A DNA stretch of 64,000 nt from Pseudomonadota bacterium (GCA_018242205.1 JAFECJ010000001.1:254170-318169); one strand, 5' to 3'; positions 28,262 through 39,222 are shown, counted from the stretch's first letter. The notes: generated by a model from the letters alone, not told the origin. Made by a program: numbers and translations.

Positions 28262-29899
28262 ATGCGCTTGAACACACCCGTTATCGATGCCGAGTTTCCT
28301 TTGGCCGAAGGCAAGACGATCGTCTCGACGACCGACTTGCACGGCAACATCACCTACGCCAATACCTACTTCATCGAAGTTAGCGGCTACACGGAAGAGG
28401 AACTGATCGGCGCGCCGCAGAACATTCTGCGCCACCCGGACATGCCGGCGACGGCGTTCAAGAACCTGTGGGACACGATCAAGGCCGGTCAGCCATGGCG
28501 CGGTCTGGTCAAGAACCGGCGCAATAGCGGCGAATACTACTGGGTCCTGGCCAATGTCACGCCGGTGATCGAGAACGGCAAGCCCGTCGGCTATATGTCG
28601 GTCCGTACCAAGCCGACCCGCCAGCAGGTCGACCTTGCCACCAAGCTGTACGCGCAGGAGCGCGCCAAGCCCGGCAGCGTCAAACTCTGCCAGGGCCAGG
28701 TGGTCACGTCATCGTGGACGAGCTTTGACTTCATCCAGCGGTATTCGATGACGACGCGCACCCGCGTCATCATGGCGATGCTGCTGGCGTCCATCGCTAT
28801 CGTCGGCGGCGTCAGCTTCGCGCAAGGTCTGCCGTGGTGGGTCGGTGCGACCGCAGGATTCGCCTTAGCCCTCGCCGGTTCGGTCTGGTTCTATCTCGAA
28901 CGCAACATCCTCGGCCCGATCAAGGAAGCGGTTCGCGTCGCGCAACGCATGGCCGGCGGCGACCTCACGAGCCAGATCGTAACCACCCGCACCGACGAAA
29001 TCGGGCAGTTGATACGCGCCACGGCGCAGCTCAATACTAACCTGCATTCGATCGTCGGCGACATCCGCAACAACTTCAGCGACATTCTGAGCGCGACCGG
29101 GCAACTTTCCAGCGGCAATCACGACCTGTCGGAACGCACCGATTCGCAGGCCGCCGCCCTGGAGGAAACCGCCGCCAGCATGGAAGAACTGACGTCCGCG
29201 GTGAAACAGAACGCGGACAACTCCCGCGACGGCGACGAGTTCGCGACAAACGCCCAGCAGATGGCGGAAAAGGGCAGCACGATCGTCGGCGACGTCGTGT
29301 CCACCATCGCCGAAATCAGCGAGTCCTCCAACAAGATCGCCGACATCGTCGGCATCATCAACGGCATCGCCTATCAGACCAATCTGCTGGCGCTCAACGC
29401 GGCGGTCGAGGCGGCGCGCGCCGGCGAGGCCGGGCGCGGCTTTGCCGTGGTGGCGACCGAAGTGCGTAGCCTGGCCCAGCGCTCGGCGGCGGCGGCAACC
29501 GACATCCGTCAGTTGATCGAAACATCGGTCGCGAAGGTCAAGCACGGGACCGTGCTCGCCAACAATGCCGGCACGGCCATGCACGAAATCGTCACCGCGG
29601 TGGGCCGGATGACCGGCCTGATGGCGGATATCGCCAATGCTTCGAACGAACAGAGCACCGGCATCGCCCAGGTCAACGACGCGGTCATGCAGATGGATCA
29701 GGTGACGCAGCAGAACGCCGCCCAGGTTCAGGAAGCGGCGGCGGCGACCGACAGTCTGGGGCAGCGCAGCAACAAGCTGATGCAGGCGCTCGAGGTCTTC
29801 AAGCTCGGCCGTTCCGGCGCGCCGGCGGACGAAGCGACCGACAGACCTCAGCGGCAACGGCCCGAGAAGGCCCGCCGCGCCGTGCGCAAGGCGGCCTGA
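28262..29899 (+). CDS. PAS-containing methyl-accepting chemotaxis protein (Aer-like)
   Basis: 545 residues. An N-terminal PAS domain (about 15-120, [20 protein letters not shown]) is of the Aer/redox type. It is followed by a hydrophobic anchor of two adjacent segments at about 170-215, a HAMP-like region, and the methyl-accepting signalling domain with the conserved hairpin tip [21 protein letters not shown] near residues 375-395. There is no periplasmic sensing domain, so it should sense an intracellular signal such as redox or oxygen. No che genes are adjacent. A terminator follows. Confidence 0.92.
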   Translation: MRLNTPVIDAEFPLAEGKTIVSTTDLHGNITYANTYFIEVSGYTEEELIGAPQNILRHPDMPATAFKNLWDTIKAGQPWRGLVKNRRNSGEYYWVLANVTPVIENGKPVGYMSVRTKPTRQQVDLATKLYAQERAKPGSVKLCQGQVVTSSWTSFDFIQRYSMTTRTRVIMAMLLASIAIVGGVSFAQGLPWWVGATAGFALALAGSVWFYLERNILGPIKEAVRVAQRMAGGDLTSQIVTTRTDEIGQLIRATAQLNTNLHSIVGDIRNNFSDILSATGQLSSGNHDLSERTDSQAAALEETAASMEELTSAVKQNADNSRDGDEFATNAQQMAEKGSTIVGDVVSTIAEISESSNKIADIVGIINGIAYQTNLLALNAAVEAARAGEAGRGFAVVATEVRSLAQRSAAAATDIRQLIETSVAKVKHGTVLANNAGTAMHEIVTAVGRMTGLMADIANASNEQSTGIAQVNDAVMQMDQVTQQNAAQVQEAAAATDSLGQRSNKLMQALEVFKLGRSGAPADEATDRPQRQRPEKARRAVRKAA

Positions 29900-29932
29900 T
29901 CCCCAACCCGTTCACGGTCACGTGGCTCACTC

Positions 29933-29970
29933 GCCCGCGCATCGCACCGATGCGCGGGCTTTTCTTTCTT
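29933..29970 (+). terminator. terminator after the chemoreceptor gene
   Basis: GCCCGCGCATCG-CAC-CGATGCGCGGGC is a perfect 12-bp stem followed by TTTTCTTTCTT. It partly overlaps the end of the convergent dctQM gene. Confidence 0.9.
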
Positions 29971-32023
29971 ACATGCCGAGCAGGCGCGGCAGGAAGGTCG
30001 AAAGGCCTTCCCAATAGGTGACCAGCACCAGGAAGCCGAGCATCGTCAGGAGCCACGGCCACACCGCGACCGTCAGTTCGGTAATGCCCATCTTTGCCAC
30101 GCCCGACGCGACATAGAGATTGAGGCCCACGGGCGGGTGGCAGAGACCGACCTCCATGTTCACCGTCATCAGGATGCCGAAGTGCACCGGGTCGATGCCG
30201 AGCTTGACCGCGACCGGGAACAGGATCGGCGCCATGATCAGGATGATCGACGACGGCTCCATCACGTTGCCGGCGAGCAGCAACAGGACGTTGACGATGA
30301 GCAGGAAGCCGATCCAGCCAAAGCCCTGCGCGATCATCCAGTCGGCGAGCGCGTGCGGGATGTTTTCGTACGTCATCAGGAACGAGAACAGCACCGCGTT
30401 GGTGATGATATAGAGAATCATCGCGCTGAGGTTCGCCGACGACAGCAGAACGCGCGGCACGTCGCGCAGCGTCAGATCCTTGTAGACGAACACCGCAACG
30501 ATGAAAGCGTAAACAGCGCTCACGGCGGCGGCCTCGGTCGGCGTGAAGAGGCCCGAATAGATGCCGCCGATGACGATGACGATCAGGGCAAGGCCCCAGA
30601 ACGAATCGCGGAACGCCTTCAGCCGCTGGGCGAAACTCGCCTTGGGCATTCGCGGATAATCGTTACGCCAGGCGCGATACCACGTCGTCAGGCCGAGCAG
30701 GAACGCCAGCAGCAGGCCCGGCACGATGCCGGCGATGAACAGCTTGCCGACCGACGAATTGGTCGAGACGGCGAACAGCACCATCGGGATCGACGGCGGG
30801 ATGAGAATGCCGAGCGAGCCCGAGGTGGTGACGACACCGGCGCCGAACCGCTTCGGGAAACCCTGGGCCACCATGGCCGGCAGGATCACCGAGCCGATTG
30901 CGACCACGGTCGCCGGCGACGAGCCGGAGATCGCGGCGAACAGCGCACAGGCGACGACCGCCGCCAGCGCGAGACCGCCGTACCAGTGGCCGACCATCGA
31001 CGTGGCGAAGGCGATCATGCGCCGCGCCACGCCGCCATGGGTGAGGAAATTGCCGGCGAGGATGAAGAACGGGATCGCCATGATCTCGAAGTTCTCGATG
31101 CCCGTGAACAGCTTCAACGCCACCGATTCCGTGCGGACGTCGGTCAGCGTGAACATGAAAGTGAGCACCGTGAGACCGAGCGCGATGGAGACCGGCATGC
31201 CGGTCAGCATCAGCGACAGCAGCAGCGCGAACACGATGATCACGCGCATGAACTGCGGCAGCACGATAATGTGGGCGGACTGCGCGAAACAGACCGCGGC
31301 GATCAGGATCGGCAGCAGGATCAGGACCACGCCGAGCGGCGTGATCCCGCCTTTGTCCGGCGCGGCCGGGGCGTGCGCGACATCGGCCGGATGCAGCGCA
31401 TCGGTCGCAACGGCTTCGGCTTCGACACCGTCCACGGCGCCGGCATCGTGATGCGGCAGCTCGCCGGTCCAGAAGAACGCCCACGCGACCTGGAGGAAGC
31501 GGAAGCACATCAGACCGGAGCCCAGCGGAATCGCGAGGTAGACGATCCACATCGGCGCTTCGAGGTCGTTCGACTGCTGACCGGTGTGCCACATCTGGGT
31601 GACGAAGGAAGCGCCGAAAGCGGCGACGATCGCGGTGAACAGCGCGCCGCACAGCAGCGCAAAGGTCACGACGCGCCGACGCGACTGCGGCGCCAGCATG
31701 TTGACCAGCACGTCGACGCCGACATGGATGCCGGTCCGCACGCCGTAGGCGGCGCCGAACTTGGCCATCCAGATGAACATGTAAATGCAGAGTTCCTGGG
31801 CCCACGACAGGTCGCGAGCGGCCAGCCACTTGAAGATTGCCGTCAGGATCGCCGCCAGCGTCGTCAGGCCGTGCGCCGTCGACCATTTGGCGAAGTCGAT
31901 CGAGAGCCCGGTGCCGTAGCGATGGATGACCGCAACGAAGATCAGCAGCGTCGCGGCGGTGATCAGGGCGGCGATCAGCCACTCTTCAAGATGATCAAGC
32001 GCGCGAGAGAGCACTTTCCCCAC
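29969..32023 (-). CDS. TRAP transporter fused DctQM membrane protein
   Basis: 684 residues. The first about 180 hold four helices of the small DctQ subunit (HRYGTGLSIDFAKW, ELCIYMFIWMAKFG, VDVLVNMLAP). A polar linker rich in Ala/Asp/His (about 185-235) leads to a full DctM large subunit with about twelve helices (PIFFILAGNFLTHGGVARRM-type, GSSPATVVAIGSVILPAM, IPPSIPMVLFAV). TRAP systems import acids using a Na+ gradient. The GTG at 32023 is preferred because AGGGGGA lies about 9 bases upstream, and because the longer start at 32068 lies inside the upstream hairpin. It follows dctP (32110) as an operon. Confidence 0.9.
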   Translation of the reverse strand: MGKVLSRALDHLEEWLIAALITAATLLIFVAVIHRYGTGLSIDFAKWSTAHGLTTLAAILTAIFKWLAARDLSWAQELCIYMFIWMAKFGAAYGVRTGIHVGVDVLVNMLAPQSRRRVVTFALLCGALFTAIVAAFGASFVTQMWHTGQQSNDLEAPMWIVYLAIPLGSGLMCFRFLQVAWAFFWTGELPHHDAGAVDGVEAEAVATDALHPADVAHAPAAPDKGGITPLGVVLILLPILIAAVCFAQSAHIIVLPQFMRVIIVFALLLSLMLTGMPVSIALGLTVLTFMFTLTDVRTESVALKLFTGIENFEIMAIPFFILAGNFLTHGGVARRMIAFATSMVGHWYGGLALAAVVACALFAAISGSSPATVVAIGSVILPAMVAQGFPKRFGAGVVTTSGSLGILIPPSIPMVLFAVSTNSSVGKLFIAGIVPGLLLAFLLGLTTWYRAWRNDYPRMPKASFAQRLKAFRDSFWGLALIVIVIGGIYSGLFTPTEAAAVSAVYAFIVAVFVYKDLTLRDVPRVLLSSANLSAMILYIITNAVLFSFLMTYENIPHALADWMIAQGFGWIGFLLIVNVLLLLAGNVMEPSSIILIMAPILFPVAVKLGIDPVHFGILMTVNMEVGLCHPPVGLNLYVASGVAKMGITELTVAVWPWLLTMLGFLVLVTYWEGLSTFLPRLLGM

Positions 32024-32050
32024 GAGATGTTCCCCCTCAGAAACAGTGGG

Positions 32051-32076
32051 GACCGGGAGTGATTCCACTCCCGGTC
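32051..32076 (-). terminator. hairpin between dctP and dctQM
   Basis: GACCGGGAGTG-GAAT-CACTCCCGGTC is a perfect 11-bp stem directly after dctP. No T-run follows it on the minus strand, so it more likely stabilises the dctP transcript end and lowers, rather than stops, expression of dctQM. The second TRAP operon has a hairpin at the matching place. Confidence 0.65.
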
Positions 32077-32109
32077 CGATTTTCCAGATTAGACTTATTG
32101 GCCGTCAGA

Positions 32110-33114
32110 TTACATCTGGACGTGCAGCTCTTTGGCCATCAAGTCCAGGATTTCCTGGCCGACGCGGCCCTTGGCCCAGGTGTAGGTCGGGCGCATGGCC
32201 TTCTGCCACTCGGCCTTCTGCTCGGCCGTCAGGTAGTGGAGCGTGGTCTTGCCCGACTTCTTGATGGCTTCGAGCGCGTCCTTGTTCTCCTGAGAGGCGA
32301 TCGAGTTGGTGTAATCGGTCGCCTCGGCCATCGCCTTGTCGAGCTGCTGGCGGATGTCCGCCGGCAGGCCGTTCCAGAACTTGGTGTTGACGATCACCGC
32401 GTACTGCAGGTGCGCGTGGTTGGAAACGGTGATGTCCTTCTGCACCTCGTAGAACTTCTGCGTCAGATAGTTCGACGGCGTGTTTTCGCAGCCATCGACG
32501 ACGCCGGTCTGCAGCGCCTGATAGACTTCCGAGAAGGCCATGATCTGCGGGATCATGCCGAGATCGCGGAAGTAACGATCGGCGATCTTGGAGCCCGAGA
32601 TGCGAACCTTGAGGCCCTGGAAGTCGGCCGGGTGGATCAGCGGCCGGTTGGCCGAGACCATGTGGAAGCCGTTATCCCAGTAGGCGAGGCCGGAGATGCC
32701 CTTGGCCTCGAGCTTCTTGAACAGCCACTTGCCAACCGCGCCCTTCATGGCCGCGTCGTAGGTGGCGTCGTCCTTGAACAGCCACGGCAGATCGAGCGCT
32801 TCGAATTCCTTGACGCCGAGCGGCGCGAACTTGGCGGTCGACGGCGCCAGCATCTGCACGGAGCCGAGCTGCAGCGCTTCGATCTCTTCCTTGTCCTTGT
32901 ACAGCGTCGAGTTCGGATAGACTTCGACCTTGACCTTGCCGTTGGTGTACTTCTCGGCCAATTCCTTGAATTTCAGCGCGCCTTTGCCCTTCGGCGTATC
33001 GTTGGCGACGACATGGCTGAACTTGATGACAATCGGCGACTGGGCGCTGGCGGCGTTCGCTGTGAGGGCGAGCGCGGCAACCGCCGCGCCGATGAGCGCA
33101 ACAAATTTATTCAT
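32110..33114 (-). CDS. dctP: TRAP transporter substrate-binding protein DctP
   Basis: A 334-residue periplasmic binding protein with a signal peptide ending at about ASAQ. Family features are VIKFSHVVANDTPKGKGALKF, QLGSVQMLAPS, KVRISGSKIADRYF with the carboxylate-clamping Arg, and EVYQALQTGVVDGCEN. DctP proteins of this type bind C4-dicarboxylates or other small organic acids. The ATG at 33114 has AGGA 6 bases upstream; another ATG lies two codons earlier. First gene of a dctP-dctQM operon. Confidence 0.92.
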   Translation of the reverse strand: MNKFVALIGAAVAALALTANAASAQSPIVIKFSHVVANDTPKGKGALKFKELAEKYTNGKVKVEVYPNSTLYKDKEEIEALQLGSVQMLAPSTAKFAPLGVKEFEALDLPWLFKDDATYDAAMKGAVGKWLFKKLEAKGISGLAYWDNGFHMVSANRPLIHPADFQGLKVRISGSKIADRYFRDLGMIPQIMAFSEVYQALQTGVVDGCENTPSNYLTQKFYEVQKDITVSNHAHLQYAVIVNTKFWNGLPADIRQQLDKAMAEATDYTNSIASQENKDALEAIKKSGKTTLHYLTAEQKAEWQKAMRPTYTWAKGRVGQEILDLMAKELHVQM

Positions 33115-33247
33115 GAGCATCCTGGGCGTTTTCCTGCTGGACCGGGCACTTCCGGCCCATATGGTTGCAGCCGGCCATAAATTGACGGTCTCGGCCAGCT
33201 TTGTGGGCAGGACGATAGCTTGCGGTACGCCAAGGGCAATATAAATT

Positions 33248-33258
33248 TAGTATAACGA
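33248..33258. promoter_or_regulatory. possible GntR/FadR-type operator before dctP
   Basis: TAGTATAACGA fits the TNGTNNNACNA consensus of FadR-subfamily GntR regulators, which often control TRAP operons. It sits 134 bases before dctP in an AT-rich stretch that probably holds the promoter. A six-position consensus can match by chance, so this is tentative. Confidence 0.25.
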
Positions 33259-33292
33259 TTTTATTTTGCGCTGCACAATAAGCGCCGATTCA

Positions 33293-34276
33293 TCAAGCCC
33301 AGAGCCGCTCTTTCTCCATGCCCTTGTAGAGGTCGGCGACAAACTCACCGTAGCCGTTGAACAGCAGCGTCGGCCGCCGCTCACCGGTGCCGATGACCTC
33401 TTCCGTCGCCTGACTCCAGCGCGGATGCGGAACTTTCGGGTTCACATTGGCCCAGAAACCATACTCGGAGGCCTGCAGCTTTTCCCACATGCCCTTGGGC
33501 CGCTCCTCGACGAAGGAGAAGCGGACAATCGACTTGATCGACTTGAAACCGTATTTCCATGGCACGGCCAAGCGTAATGGCGCGCCATGCTGCTTGGCCA
33601 TCGGGTGGCCGTAGGCGCCGGTGGCGATGAAGGCGAGATCGTTGGTCGCTTCCGCCATCGTCAGCCCTTCGACATAGGGCCACGGATACCAGGGCTGGCG
33701 CTGTCCGGGCGCGACCTTCGGATCGAGGAATGTCTCCATCCTGACGTACTTCGCCGAGCCCTGCGGATTGGCGAAGGCCACCAGCTTGGCGAGCGGGAAT
33801 CCGGTCCAGGCAATGGCCATGCCCCAGGCTTCGACGCAGCGGTGCCGATAGGCGCGCTCTTCGAGGCCCATCTTCTTGATGAGATCGGCGGCATCGAGTT
33901 CGATCGGCTTCTCGACGAGGCCGTCGATCTTCACCGTCCACGGCCGGATCGGCAGCTTTTGCGCCTGCTCGGCGACATCCTTGGACGAGTTGAACTCGTA
34001 GAAGTTGTTGTAGTTGGCGTTCACCTTTTCCGCGGTGATCGGCCGGTCGAGCGTGTACTTGTCATTGCGCTTGGCCGGATAAAGACCCGCATTCGGATCG
34101 GGCAGATTGGCCGCGTCCTCGATGCGCTGCGCCCGCGCCGCACCGGAAACCAAGGCCGGAGCCAGCGCCAGCGCGCTGGCGCTGCCGATCAAAAGCTTGC
34201 GCCGGCTGAACACCAGATGTTCCGGCGTGACCTGGCTTTCCGGAATCTCCCAACCGCGGCGGCGGATGATGTTCAT
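33293..34276 (-). CDS. msrP: MsrP (YedY) periplasmic methionine sulfoxide reductase, catalytic subunit
   Basis: A 327-residue molybdoenzyme of the sulfite-oxidase fold. A Tat signal (FSRRKLLIGSASALAL) precedes a cleavage region at about ARAQ. The molybdenum-ligand cysteine lies in YRHRCVEAWGM. Further family features are LVGFANPQ-type and GAPLRLAVPWKYGFKSIKSIVR. MsrP repairs oxidised methionines in periplasmic proteins using electrons from the membrane haem protein MsrQ. No msrQ gene lies on either side here, unlike the usual msrPQ operon. Confidence 0.93.
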   Translation of the reverse strand: MNIIRRRGWEIPESQVTPEHLVFSRRKLLIGSASALALAPALVSGAARAQRIEDAANLPDPNAGLYPAKRNDKYTLDRPITAEKVNANYNNFYEFNSSKDVAEQAQKLPIRPWTVKIDGLVEKPIELDAADLIKKMGLEERAYRHRCVEAWGMAIAWTGFPLAKLVAFANPQGSAKYVRMETFLDPKVAPGQRQPWYPWPYVEGLTMAEATNDLAFIATGAYGHPMAKQHGAPLRLAVPWKYGFKSIKSIVRFSFVEERPKGMWEKLQASEYGFWANVNPKVPHPRWSQATEEVIGTGERRPTLLFNGYGEFVADLYKGMEKERLWA

Positions 34277-34359
34277 CGCTTCTGACCCCTCTGTCGACCG
34301 ATGTCGCCTGAAGTTGACCTAAGTCGGCCATGGATCACAAGCAAATCACGGATGTTTGT

Positions 34360-34411
34360 CTCCCCCTCCCTGCCCCGCGAGCGCCACGCAGCGTGGGCAG
34401 GGGAAGGAGAG
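34360..34411. repeat. palindrome touching the EF-G-like gene stop codon
   Basis: CTCC..CTCCCTGCCC pairs imperfectly with GGGCAGGGGAAGGAG around CGCGAGCGCCACGCAGCGTG. It ends one base before the stop of the EF-G paralogue and could act as its transcript-end hairpin. Confidence 0.6.
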
Positions 34412-36487
34412 TTATTCCGCCGCCTTTCTCGCCGCCACCACCTGATCGGCCTGCCGGCCGGTCAGTTCGGCCATGTGGTCGAACTTGAAACTGAACGAGC
34501 CAACGCCCGCGGTCGCCGAGCGCACCTCGACGATGAGGTCGCCGATCTCGGCTTCCGCCATTTGCGCCCGCACCGTATCCCAGCCGTCCCAGCCCTCGCG
34601 CGTGTCGAAGCCGAGGATATGGCCGCGCCGGCCTGACAGGATGGCGTTGATGCGCGCTGTCGCGTCACTGGGGCAGACGATCTCGACCAGGTGGATCGGC
34701 TCGAGCAGCACCGGTTGGCATTGCGGCAGGCCTTCGACGATGGCGATGCGGCCGGCGGTGCGGAACGCCATGTCGGAGGAGTCGACGGTGTGATACGAGC
34801 CGTCGGTCAGCGACACCTCGACATCGACCACCGGGAAACCGAGCGGCCCGTGAGTGAGCGCATCCTTGACGCCTTCCTCGACCGCCGGGATGTAATTGCG
34901 CGGCACCACGCCGCCGGTGATCATGTCATTGAACTTGAAGCCGCCCTCGCGCGGCAGCGGCTTGATGTCCAATACGACGTCGCCGAACTGGCCGTGGCCG
35001 CCGGACTGCTTCTTGTGCCGGCCGCGAATGGTGATCGATTTGCGGATGGTCTCGCGATAACCGACCTTCGGCCGATGCGTCAGCACCGGCACGCCGTAGC
35101 GATCGGCGAGGCGTTCGGTGGCGACACGCAGGTGCATCTCGCCCTGCCCCCACATCACCACTTCGTGGTTCTCGGTATTGTGGATCACCGTCAGCGACGG
35201 GTCTTCTTCCGTCAGCTTGGTGAAGGCGACGCCGAGCTTGACGTCGTCCTTGCGTTCCTTGGCCTGCATCGCCATGGCCAGGATCGGCGCGTAAGGCTTG
35301 ATCGTGACCAGCGCATCGATGGCGTGCTTGCCGGCCGACAACGTGTCGCCGGTTTTGGCGCCGTCGAGCTTGCCGAACGCCACCGTCTCGCCGGCCTTCG
35401 CCGCGCCACGTTTACTGAACGTCGCCCCCATCAGGGTAAAGACGCCGGAGACGCGGCCGGCATCGCGCCGCGGCGCCAGGAAGTTGGCGCCGTCGGCGAC
35501 CTCGCCGTTCAACACGCGCGCCACCGACATCTTGCCGCCATGCGCGGTGTGGAAAGTCTTGAGAACGAGAGCAACGGGATCACCGCCCGCCTTGAGGCCG
35601 AGGCGCTCGGCGGTCTCCTTGACGCCGGGCGCCTCGTGCCGCAACGCCTTCAGGAGTCGCAGCACGCCGTTCGAGCGCGTCGCCACGCCGAGCAGCACCG
35701 GACAGACGACGCGGTCGCGCAGTTCCTTGGCCAGGTCGTCGAACACCCGGTCGCGCGGCGGCTCCATGTCGCCGAGCAATTGCTCGAGCAATTCGTCGTC
35801 GTGATCGGCGAGCGTCTCCAGCATCGTGAAGCGCGCTTCCTTTTCGCGATCCTTGTTCTCGCCGGCAAGCTCGATCACTTCCGACGCGGCGCACTCGCGA
35901 TAGACATGGGCGCGCTCGAGCGCCAGATCGACGAAGCCGGAGACGATGTCGCCGTTCCAGATCGGGATCTGCCGCAACAGCAGCGGAATACGCGAGGCCG
36001 GCTGCAGCAGCTTGATGGTCTCGCGAACGCGCTTGTCGGCCTTATCGATCTTGTTGAGGAACAGAAAGTGCGGGATGTTCTGGTCTTCGAGCTCGCGCAG
36101 GATGAGCTGAAGCTGCGGCACCTTCTTCTCGTCCGCCTCGCAGACGACGACGGCGGCATCGACCGCCGGCAGCACGCAGCGCATGTCGTGAATGAATTCG
36201 ATCGAACCGGGACAGTCCACAAAGGTGTAGCTGTCGCCCATGAATTCGGTGGTGGCGAAGGTCGCCTCGACGCTCATCTTATGATGGCGGGCTTCCTTCG
36301 AAGAATCGCCGACGCTGGAGCCGGCATCGACGGAACCTTGGCGCGCGACGGCGCCGGTGCGCGCCAGGATCGCTTCAAGCAGCGTGGTCTTGCCGCTCTG
36401 GAATGGGCCCACCAGCGCGATGGTGCGGGGGCCCCTGGAACTTATCAGCGAGGAACTCGTGCCTTTCTGTTGCGTAGCCTGTTGCAT
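34412..36487 (-). CDS. elongation factor G-like GTPase (EF-G2 type paralogue)
   Basis: 691 residues with EF-G domain order. The P-loop is GPFQSGKTTLL, G3 is DCPGSIEF instead of DTPGHVDF, and G4 is NKID. The switch I region reads EARHHKMSVEATF where canonical EF-G has the RGITI motif. Domain IV has YRETIRKSI and HKKQSGGHGQFGDV and the GSYHTVDSSDMAF segment. The changed switch sequences mark the EF-G-like (EF-G2) subfamily, whose role in translation is not settled; it is unlikely to be the main translocase. The ATG at 36487 has GGGAGG 6 bases upstream. Confidence 0.9.
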   Translation of the reverse strand: MQQATQQKGTSSSLISSRGPRTIALVGPFQSGKTTLLEAILARTGAVARQGSVDAGSSVGDSSKEARHHKMSVEATFATTEFMGDSYTFVDCPGSIEFIHDMRCVLPAVDAAVVVCEADEKKVPQLQLILRELEDQNIPHFLFLNKIDKADKRVRETIKLLQPASRIPLLLRQIPIWNGDIVSGFVDLALERAHVYRECAASEVIELAGENKDREKEARFTMLETLADHDDELLEQLLGDMEPPRDRVFDDLAKELRDRVVCPVLLGVATRSNGVLRLLKALRHEAPGVKETAERLGLKAGGDPVALVLKTFHTAHGGKMSVARVLNGEVADGANFLAPRRDAGRVSGVFTLMGATFSKRGAAKAGETVAFGKLDGAKTGDTLSAGKHAIDALVTIKPYAPILAMAMQAKERKDDVKLGVAFTKLTEEDPSLTVIHNTENHEVVMWGQGEMHLRVATERLADRYGVPVLTHRPKVGYRETIRKSITIRGRHKKQSGGHGQFGDVVLDIKPLPREGGFKFNDMITGGVVPRNYIPAVEEGVKDALTHGPLGFPVVDVEVSLTDGSYHTVDSSDMAFRTAGRIAIVEGLPQCQPVLLEPIHLVEIVCPSDATARINAILSGRRGHILGFDTREGWDGWDTVRAQMAEAEIGDLIVEVRSATAGVGSFSFKFDHMAELTGRQADQVVAARKAAE

Positions 36488-36620
36488 GGCAACCTCCCTG
36501 GCCGGGAGCTGGACCAATGTTACCCGGCCCGTGCAGTGATCGTTTCAGGCCGAGGCGGCACTGGCAAGTCACGATTGCCGGTTTGCATTGCAAAATCGCC
36601 AGAGCAGGTTTTCGGCAACA

Positions 36621-37625
36621 TTATCGGAAATTCAAATCGACGATATTCTGTGCCGTAACGGCTTTGTCGACCAGCCCCTGGGCCTGATACCAGGCGATCC
36701 TTGCGCCGATATCGGCGGTATCGAGGCGCGCCTGAGGATCGATGTACAGGATTTCGCCTTCGAGGATCGCGGCGGCTTCGTCGCGTGCGGCATGCGGATG
36801 AATATAGAAAGCGAGAATCTTGGCCGCCTGCTGCGACTCCTTGTTGGAAATCCGCTTGCTGTATTTGTCGAGCCGCAGGAAAGCGTTGAAAAAGTCGGCG
36901 GCACCGCGACGATAGGCGCGCAGGAATTTTTCGGTCACCGTGCGCCGGTCGCCAAGCATTTTCGCCGCGGCGAATACCGCGCCGAGTTCCGGCTCGGCGA
37001 TTTGCGAACACCACGCCATCAGCTTGGCCTGGTTGGTGGCGAGCAGATTGCGCGCTTCCAGCATGGGGAGCACGGCGACATCGGCATGGTTCTCGGCGAC
37101 GGCGCGCGCGGCGGCGGACGGCGAGCCGGCAAATTTCAGGGTGAAGTCTTCGGCCTTGTCGCCCTTGGTCCGTGACGCCTGCACCAGTTGATAGTGCAGC
37201 GATGTGCCGACCTGATCGACGACGACAATGCCGTTGCCGACCTGGTCGAATTTACGCAGGCCGCGACCATAGGCGGCGGTTGAGATCACGATCTCGTTGC
37301 CTTCGAAACCGTTCTTCTCGCGGATTTGGCCGGCCACGGCCTTGAAGATGCCCTGGCTCGCCAACTTCACGGTGTCCGCGGACCAGTTGGCCAGGCCGAT
37401 CTCGGCGCTGCCCGACGCCATCGCCTTCACCACGTCGGCGTCCGACGGATAGGCGGTCATGTCGAGCGTAATGCCTTCGGCTTTGAAGTAGCCGCGCGCC
37501 GCCGCCACAAACAGGGCGCCATTGGCGACGTTTCGCATGGTCGCGACGGTGACGCGTTCGTCGGCCTGGGCAGCTGACAGGGAATAAACAAGCAGGGCAA
37601 TGGCAATGGCGATGCGGAAAATCAT
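36621..37625 (-). CDS. orphan NMT1/TauA-type ABC substrate-binding protein
   Basis: A 334-residue binding protein with a signal peptide (MIFRIAIAIALLVYSLSAAQA). The NMT1/SsuA-like core contains GALFVAAARGYFKAEGITLDM, GSAEIGLANWSADTVKLASQG and VDQVGTSLHYQL. Proteins of this class bind sulfonates, nitrate or pyrimidine precursors. There is no permease or ATPase gene beside it, so it must use a remote transporter or act as a sensor. AAGGTGG lies just before the ATG. Confidence 0.85.
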   Translation of the reverse strand: MIFRIAIAIALLVYSLSAAQADERVTVATMRNVANGALFVAAARGYFKAEGITLDMTAYPSDADVVKAMASGSAEIGLANWSADTVKLASQGIFKAVAGQIREKNGFEGNEIVISTAAYGRGLRKFDQVGNGIVVVDQVGTSLHYQLVQASRTKGDKAEDFTLKFAGSPSAAARAVAENHADVAVLPMLEARNLLATNQAKLMAWCSQIAEPELGAVFAAAKMLGDRRTVTEKFLRAYRRGAADFFNAFLRLDKYSKRISNKESQQAAKILAFYIHPHAARDEAAAILEGEILYIDPQARLDTADIGARIAWYQAQGLVDKAVTAQNIVDLNFR

Positions 37626-37680
37626 ACCGCCACCTTAGCCAAGGCGATTGTGATTCGCTCTCGCCGAAATAACAAAGTCC

Positions 37681-37739
37681 GACCGGCCTCGTACCGAGGA
37701 GCGGTCCGCAGGACCGCGGCTCGAAGGACGAGGCCGGCC
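37681..37739. repeat. palindromic repeat after the aminotransferase gene
   Basis: GGCCTCGT..GAGGAGCGGTCC-GCA-GGACCGCGGCTCGAAGGACGAGGCC is a long imperfect palindrome with outer arms GGCCTCGT/ACGAGGCC-like. It ends 6 bases from the aminotransferase stop. The motif resembles a dispersed Bradyrhizobium repeat (from memory). Confidence 0.75.
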
Positions 37740-37745
37740 AGACAG

Positions 37746-38975
<1,230 letters not shown>

Positions 38976-39222
38976 TCATCGATCCGGGCCGGTCGCGGCC
39001 CGGTTTGCGGCCCCTTGGTAGTGCCAGCGCGGCCTTCCAGCAAGGCCCTAGTCCTTGAAGAAAATCGATGACTGCCATCGCTTCGGCCAATCGCGGCGTG
39101 CCCCGGATGCGGCCATTTCGCGGCGTTTTTCGCCCGGCATTGGCGGGTGCCGGTTAACGGGCGGGCAACCGGTCAATGGTACCCCGGAGCGGGTGTTTCC
39201 CCAGGACGTCACGGATAGACCT

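Noticed and set aside
30137..32062. 641-codon plus-strand frame opposite dctQM
   Set aside because: Extremely rich in Arg, Gln, Asp and His, typical of an antisense shadow of a membrane protein.
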